From an uncultured Thermoguttaceae bacterium (GTDB taxonomy: Bacteria > Planctomycetota > Planctomycetia > Pirellulales > Thermoguttaceae), in assembly GCA_938042245.1 (NCBI GenBank), contig CALIRO010000026.1:1-47489 (forward strand): 47,489 nucleotides of DNA, written 5' to 3'. Made by a program: the position numbers and the translations under genes. Position 1 is the stretch's first letter; each line of letters starts with the position of its first letter. Of the stretch, positions 43,666-47,489 are shown one piece after another. The notes under the pieces are model-generated. The model saw only the letters and a list, made by a program, of their open reading frames with translations. It searched no databases and was not told where the DNA came from.

Positions 43666-45786
43666 ATGTTCAGTATACTATTTTGGCTCGTTGTTCCGGT
43701 GGTCCAACTTGGATCAGAGGAACTGGTTCATAAAAGTTCACCTATCGCCAATGGCAATCGGTTCAGCTATTTGGAGGGGTTTTGCGATCCGTTTTATCCG
43801 GGGCTTAGGACGGCTCGGTTGGCCGCGCCGCAGTGGGCCGGCGTTGAAGGCGTTGAAGCCGTCCTGGTTCTGGCCATCGACGACCTTCGGTTCCTGGATA
43901 CCGACCGCAAACGGCCAGAACTTTATGAGAGTTACCTTCGGCCGATCTTCGAGCGGCTGAAAAAGATCGACGGCCGATCACCGGTCAGCATGATGACCAC
44001 CTGGATCGACCAGCCGCATCCGCTATTTGCCCGTTGGTTGCAGGAAGGTTGCACGCTGGAGGTGCACACCCGTACCCACCCCTGCCCGCTTTTGCAAAAG
44101 CAAGATTTTGCCGCCGCCAAGGCCAGCTACCAGCAGAGCGTCGATCAGCTGTCCAAACTGCTGCAGAAGCCGCCGGTGGCGTTTCGGATGCCCTGCTGCG
44201 ATTCGATGCACTCGCCCAGTCCGCGTTTTTACGCCGAGCTGTTGAACCAAACGACTCCGGAAGGCCGATTCTTGCAGGTCGATTCTTCCGTCTTCGTGAT
44301 GTTTACCTCGGAGGACCCGGCTCTGCCTCGGCAGGCCGTGCTGGACGAAGCGGGCCAGGAGCGGTTCCGAAAGTATCTACCGAAAGATCGGCTCATGGGC
44401 AATTATGTGAAAAATTATCCCTATCCCTGGGTGATCGATCGGCTTTGTTGGGAGGTGCCGGCGCTGATGCCCAGCGATTGGGAGGCATTTCATGCGCACG
44501 GCGCCAAAAATCCGAAAACCGTCGACGACTGGAAAGCCGCCGTCGATCTGGTCGTCGCCAAGCAGGGCGCCTGGGCCATGTGCTTCCATCCGTATGAATG
44601 GATCGCCAATAGCCAGGTGCTCGAAGTGGTCGAATATGCAGCCAGCAAGTATGCGGGCAAGGTGCTCTTTTTGAATTTCCAGGAGCTGCTGGATCGGCTC
44701 ACGCAGAACGCCCTGGGCGGCGTGCCGCTCCGAAGCCCAGACGGCCAGGATAACGGGGTTCGGCTTCTGGACCTAAACGCCGACGGCTGGATGGACGTTG
44801 TGATCGGCAACGAGAAGGTTCGGCAGACCCGGCTGTGGTCGCCTCAGGAGCGGCGCTGGATGGTGGGCGATTTTCCTGTCCCGATTGTTCGGCGAACGCC
44901 GGAGGGGACACAGGTGCCGACGGGGGTTCGGTTTGGGGTACTTCGGCCTGGCGGCATGGCCAGCATCTTGGTTCGGAGCGACAGCTGCACGGGACTTTGG
45001 CATTTTGACGGCGCCCGGTGGGTCCCGGAGCCGGACGGCTTGAGCGGCCTCGAAGTCGGCCAACCGGCTCAGCCAGTCTTCACTTGCCGGATGGGCCTGG
45101 ACCAAGGCGCCCGACTTTGGGACATCGACGGCGATGGCCGCTGTGAGTTGATCGTCGGCGGACCAGCCGGGCAGGCCGTGTTCCGGTACAACGAAGGTGC
45201 GTCGCCTTGCTGGCAAAAATTGCCCTACCCGCTTCCCGACGGGACGGCGGTGGTGGACGCCCAAGGCCGAGATGCTGGACTTCGACTGGTCGATCTGGAC
45301 GACGATGGCAAACTGGATGTGGTCTTTTCGGATGCCCGGCGGTATGGCATTTATTTGTTCACATCATCAGAAACCGGGTGGAGCCGAACGGTGCTTGCTG
45401 TCCAACGGAGCGATCCGGATGATTTTGCCAAGCTAGTAGCCTCTCTGCAGGCGGAAGCAAAGGCGTCTTCGGCCAAGAGCGGCGAAAAGACACCTTCGGG
45501 AAAACAGCCCATGGCTCCCGCCGCGCCGGTTACCGGCAAGGTTTTGCCGATCCTGCCGCCATTTGTCCGAACGGATGGTACCAATAACGGCGCCAGTTTC
45601 GCCCATCGGGCCTTGTGGGTGCAGAATGAAGATACCGGCGGCCTGCTGCCGTCGCATGTAGCCCGGTGGACCTTTGAGGAACTGTTGCAATTGGGCAAAG
45701 CGGCCTCCTTCGGCCAGGATTCACGGGCCGGTTTGAGTTCAACTGGTCCGGGGCCGGAAGGGCCGCTTGGGCGCCCGAAGCCCTGA
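43666..45786 (+). CDS. Secreted polysaccharide-deacetylase-like protein with FG-GAP/VCBS repeats
   Basis: A 706-residue exported protein with a short hydrophobic leader. Residues about 65-350 form a NodB-type deacetylase domain: AIDD (near residue 71) supplies the metal-binding Asp, and H134 and H138 in HTRTH the His pair. Residues about 365-600 hold at least three FG-GAP/VCBS-like repeats (DLNADGWMDVVIGN, DIDGDGRCELIVGG, DLDDDGKLDVVFSD), whose Asp-rich loops usually bind calcium and form a beta-propeller. A Ser/Lys/Ala-rich stretch (about 595-625) follows, then a final short domain. It would bind a glycan surface and remove acetyl groups. Family placement is by motif, not search. Confidence 0.78.
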   Translation: MFSILFWLVVPVVQLGSEELVHKSSPIANGNRFSYLEGFCDPFYPGLRTARLAAPQWAGVEGVEAVLVLAIDDLRFLDTDRKRPELYESYLRPIFERLKKIDGRSPVSMMTTWIDQPHPLFARWLQEGCTLEVHTRTHPCPLLQKQDFAAAKASYQQSVDQLSKLLQKPPVAFRMPCCDSMHSPSPRFYAELLNQTTPEGRFLQVDSSVFVMFTSEDPALPRQAVLDEAGQERFRKYLPKDRLMGNYVKNYPYPWVIDRLCWEVPALMPSDWEAFHAHGAKNPKTVDDWKAAVDLVVAKQGAWAMCFHPYEWIANSQVLEVVEYAASKYAGKVLFLNFQELLDRLTQNALGGVPLRSPDGQDNGVRLLDLNADGWMDVVIGNEKVRQTRLWSPQERRWMVGDFPVPIVRRTPEGTQVPTGVRFGVLRPGGMASILVRSDSCTGLWHFDGARWVPEPDGLSGLEVGQPAQPVFTCRMGLDQGARLWDIDGDGRCELIVGGPAGQAVFRYNEGASPCWQKLPYPLPDGTAVVDAQGRDAGLRLVDLDDDGKLDVVFSDARRYGIYLFTSSETGWSRTVLAVQRSDPDDFAKLVASLQAEAKASSAKSGEKTPSGKQPMAPAAPVTGKVLPILPPFVRTDGTNNGASFAHRALWVQNEDTGGLLPSHVARWTFEELLQLGKAASFGQDSRAGLSSTGPGPEGPLGRPKP

Positions 45787-45926
45787 GACATCTTAGCGCC
45801 AGCAGGTGGTAGGAAATCGGCGCCGGAAGTCGGTTCAGCTTCTGCGGGCCGATGATGACAGGGGCCCCTTCGGTTGGCTTTGCGTTCGGATCAACCGGCT
45901 TTGCCCACAAAGGTGAAAGGCCGAAT

Positions 45927-46391
45927 TTATTCACTACGGTAAAAACTTACCACTTTCCGGAGCAGCACCAACACCGTCAAACCGAACAGGGCGACGATGG
46001 CGCCGTCGGTGCTCAGAAGCAGCCAGACCAAGCTCTTCGGATAGGCCAACCAACCCAGAAGAATACATTGGCTCAGCCCGGCTACCAACAGGAAACTGGC
46101 CATCCAACGGATCATGGGGGCGTATCGACACACATCGGTAGCAGCGATGCACAAAAGACCTCCTAAAAGAAAGCACATGGCCGACAGCGCCCGCGCCAGG
46201 TACTCCACTAGCAGGCCGAAGGGACTATCGGGTTGTGCCTGTTGGACGGCCGCTGCCAACCACGACCGTGGCATCAGCGTCGGCGCAATCGCCAACAGCC
46301 CAAAAACGCCAAAAACCCAAAGCAGTCCTTCTAGAATGCGTTGGGCAGATAATTTGGAGTGGGAAGGCTCGAAGGCGGCCCCTTTTGGCAT
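45927..46391 (-). CDS. Small integral membrane protein of unknown function
   Basis: A 154-residue protein with four probable membrane helices (LLWVFGVFGLLAIAPTLM; ALSAMCFLLGGLLCIAATD; MASFLLVAGLSQCILLGWLA; GAIVALFGLTVLVLLRKVV). Start ATG follows GGAGGAGAA. It is probably real given this ribosome site and its clear hydrophobic pattern, but no family is recognised. It lies between the deacetylase-like gene (convergent) and the DUF1559 gene (same strand). Confidence 0.75.
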   Translation of the reverse strand: MPKGAAFEPSHSKLSAQRILEGLLWVFGVFGLLAIAPTLMPRSWLAAAVQQAQPDSPFGLLVEYLARALSAMCFLLGGLLCIAATDVCRYAPMIRWMASFLLVAGLSQCILLGWLAYPKSLVWLLLSTDGAIVALFGLTVLVLLRKVVSFYRSE

Positions 46392-46577
46392 TTTCTCCTC
46401 CTAAAAAGTTTGAGAACAGCCGTTGGCACCGTTGCTCCGGACCACCAACCGACCCGTTTTCATTCGCAGAAAATGGTACAACATGGGAGAACAAAAGGGA
46501 ATCCGGCCGGGCCAACACGCAGAAAAGGGCGCAGAAGAATTCGGGGTATCCTCCATAACCTGCCCAATGGGATCGGA

Positions 46578-47489
46578 TTAGGGGGCTTTGGACCAGTCGA
46601 TCGGCAGGCCGTCTTTGCGGTTACACAAACGGGCATAGACGATCCAGTCGATGGAGAAGCTAACGGAGCGGACTGAGCCGTCGGCTAAGGCAAATTGACA
46701 GCCGCCTGGATGCGGTCCGCCGAAGTTTTGTTCTCGGACTTGGCCTGGCCGATCTTGTACCGGAGGATAATTGTAGCCGCCGTAGCGGGTATTGTCTTCA
46801 TCGGTGCCATTGTACATGGACTGCGAATCGCCGGGCGGATAGGCGGAAGAATAGTTATCTGGGTTGATGTATTTTTCGCCAATCAGCAGGGTGTTGCTTG
46901 CGCCGTCCCGGACATCGGCCATGGTAAACTCGCTTCGCCAATAGGAAAGGCCATTGGCCTGGGCCAAAAGATTCGGGCAGGGGTTGGAAGTTTCTCCGGC
47001 GGCGATGGTGCTGGGGCCTTCGCACCAACCCAGGTAATAGGTTCCGCCGTTGAGGCCATAGCACGATTTGGCCACCTGGGACGGCTGAGGCATGCGCAGG
47101 CCGCCCACGCCTGGGTTGAACGGACCGGTGCTGCCGGGGTGATGGGGATAGGTGCGAGGACGGCGTCGGCTGGGGCAATGGAAGACGGCAACCGGTGTGG
47201 TCGCCAACGTTTGGGCCGCCTCCAGCTTCTGCTGGGGCGTGCCGCCCATGCCCAGATCGTGCAAGGCCTGTTGTTCCAGGTAGGGCAGCACACTGTAGAT
47301 CCAGCCGCCCGGCTGCCGACTGCCAAATCCCCGATCTGGATCGCCGATCCAGGCATGTCCCCATCCGCCGGAAGGCCAAAAGCCGTGCTGCTCCAAATGC
47401 AGATGGCAGGCCAAAGCGATCTGTTTGAGGTTATTGTTGCACTGGGTCCGTCGAGCCGCTTCCCGGGCCGATTGTACCGCCGGCAAAAG
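46578..47489 (-). CDS. DUF1559 protein, 5' end beyond the window
   Basis: At least 303 residues of a DUF1559-family protein; the N-terminal prepilin-type leader is outside the right edge. The visible part begins LLPAVQSAREAARRTQCNNN, the classic sequence just after the membrane helix, and contains GVGGLRMPQ, WRSEFTMADVRDGASNTLLIGEKY and ends with GGCQFALADGSVRSVSFSID. This family is greatly expanded in planctomycetes and resembles type II secretion pseudopilins. Its role is not established. The true start is not in the window; TTG at 47486 only reflects the edge. Confidence 0.95.
   Translation of the reverse strand, partial: LLPAVQSAREAARRTQCNNNLKQIALACHLHLEQHGFWPSGGWGHAWIGDPDRGFGSRQPGGWIYSVLPYLEQQALHDLGMGGTPQQKLEAAQTLATTPVAVFHCPSRRRPRTYPHHPGSTGPFNPGVGGLRMPQPSQVAKSCYGLNGGTYYLGWCEGPSTIAAGETSNPCPNLLAQANGLSYWRSEFTMADVRDGASNTLLIGEKYINPDNYSSAYPPGDSQSMYNGTDEDNTRYGGYNYPPVQDRPGQVREQNFGGPHPGGCQFALADGSVRSVSFSIDWIVYARLCNRKDGLPIDWSKAP

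Overview
This GC-rich window most likely comes from a member of the Planctomycetota, probably Pirellulales-like. That placement is an inference from gene content: a DUF1559 protein running off the right edge, a pair of ThuA-fold proteins, secreted or membrane-anchored proteins with long Pro/Ala/Lys-rich linkers, TadE/TadG-like pseudopilins, a DUF2961 (GH172) enzyme, a GH106 enzyme, a DcaP-like porin, and long gaps between loosely packed genes. No rRNA or tRNA gene was found, so the placement is moderate.

Left end (1-5.4 kb). A strikingly AT-rich block holds a DmeF-type metal exporter and the frame-shifted wreck of a serine recombinase whose C-terminal half resembles those of Candidate Phyla Radiation bacteria. 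It abuts ordinary host genes hemE and kbl. Two direct repeats of about 138 bp, at 5-141 and 4897-5035, lie just upstream of AT-rich foreign-looking DNA in each case. This is the best candidate for acquired DNA.

5.4-13 kb. A cysteine-rich secreted protein (minus strand, with a clear terminator), a small cupin, a membrane-anchored protein with a squalene-cyclase-like repeat domain, and a four-gene pseudopilin cassette (Flp-like, TadE-like, TadG-like, TadE-like) with no ATPase or secretin gene beside it. Several gaps of 600-950 bp contain no convincing gene.

13-24 kb. purD, an ECF sigma factor with a single-pass membrane partner, a Lys/Pro/Glu-rich repeat protein with three perfect 48-bp repeats, a short-chain dehydrogenase, an HtrA protease, gltX with an insertion after its KLSKR motif, a two-unit CRISPR-like repeat, and an iron-type alcohol dehydrogenase.

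24-47.5 kb. A region devoted to polysaccharide and envelope work: GH172-family enzyme, ComEC (minus), APC permease (minus), DcaP-like porin, GH106 rhamnosidase-like enzyme, lipid A-type acyltransferase, a very large TIM-barrel-like secreted protein, two tandem ThuA proteins, a polysaccharide-deacetylase/FG-GAP fusion, a small membrane protein and a truncated DUF1559 protein. Together these suggest an organism that captures and cleaves complex deoxy-sugar or furanose-bearing glycans at its surface. The genes are too widely spaced to be one operon. Dispersed REP-like palindromic elements lie in several of the gaps.
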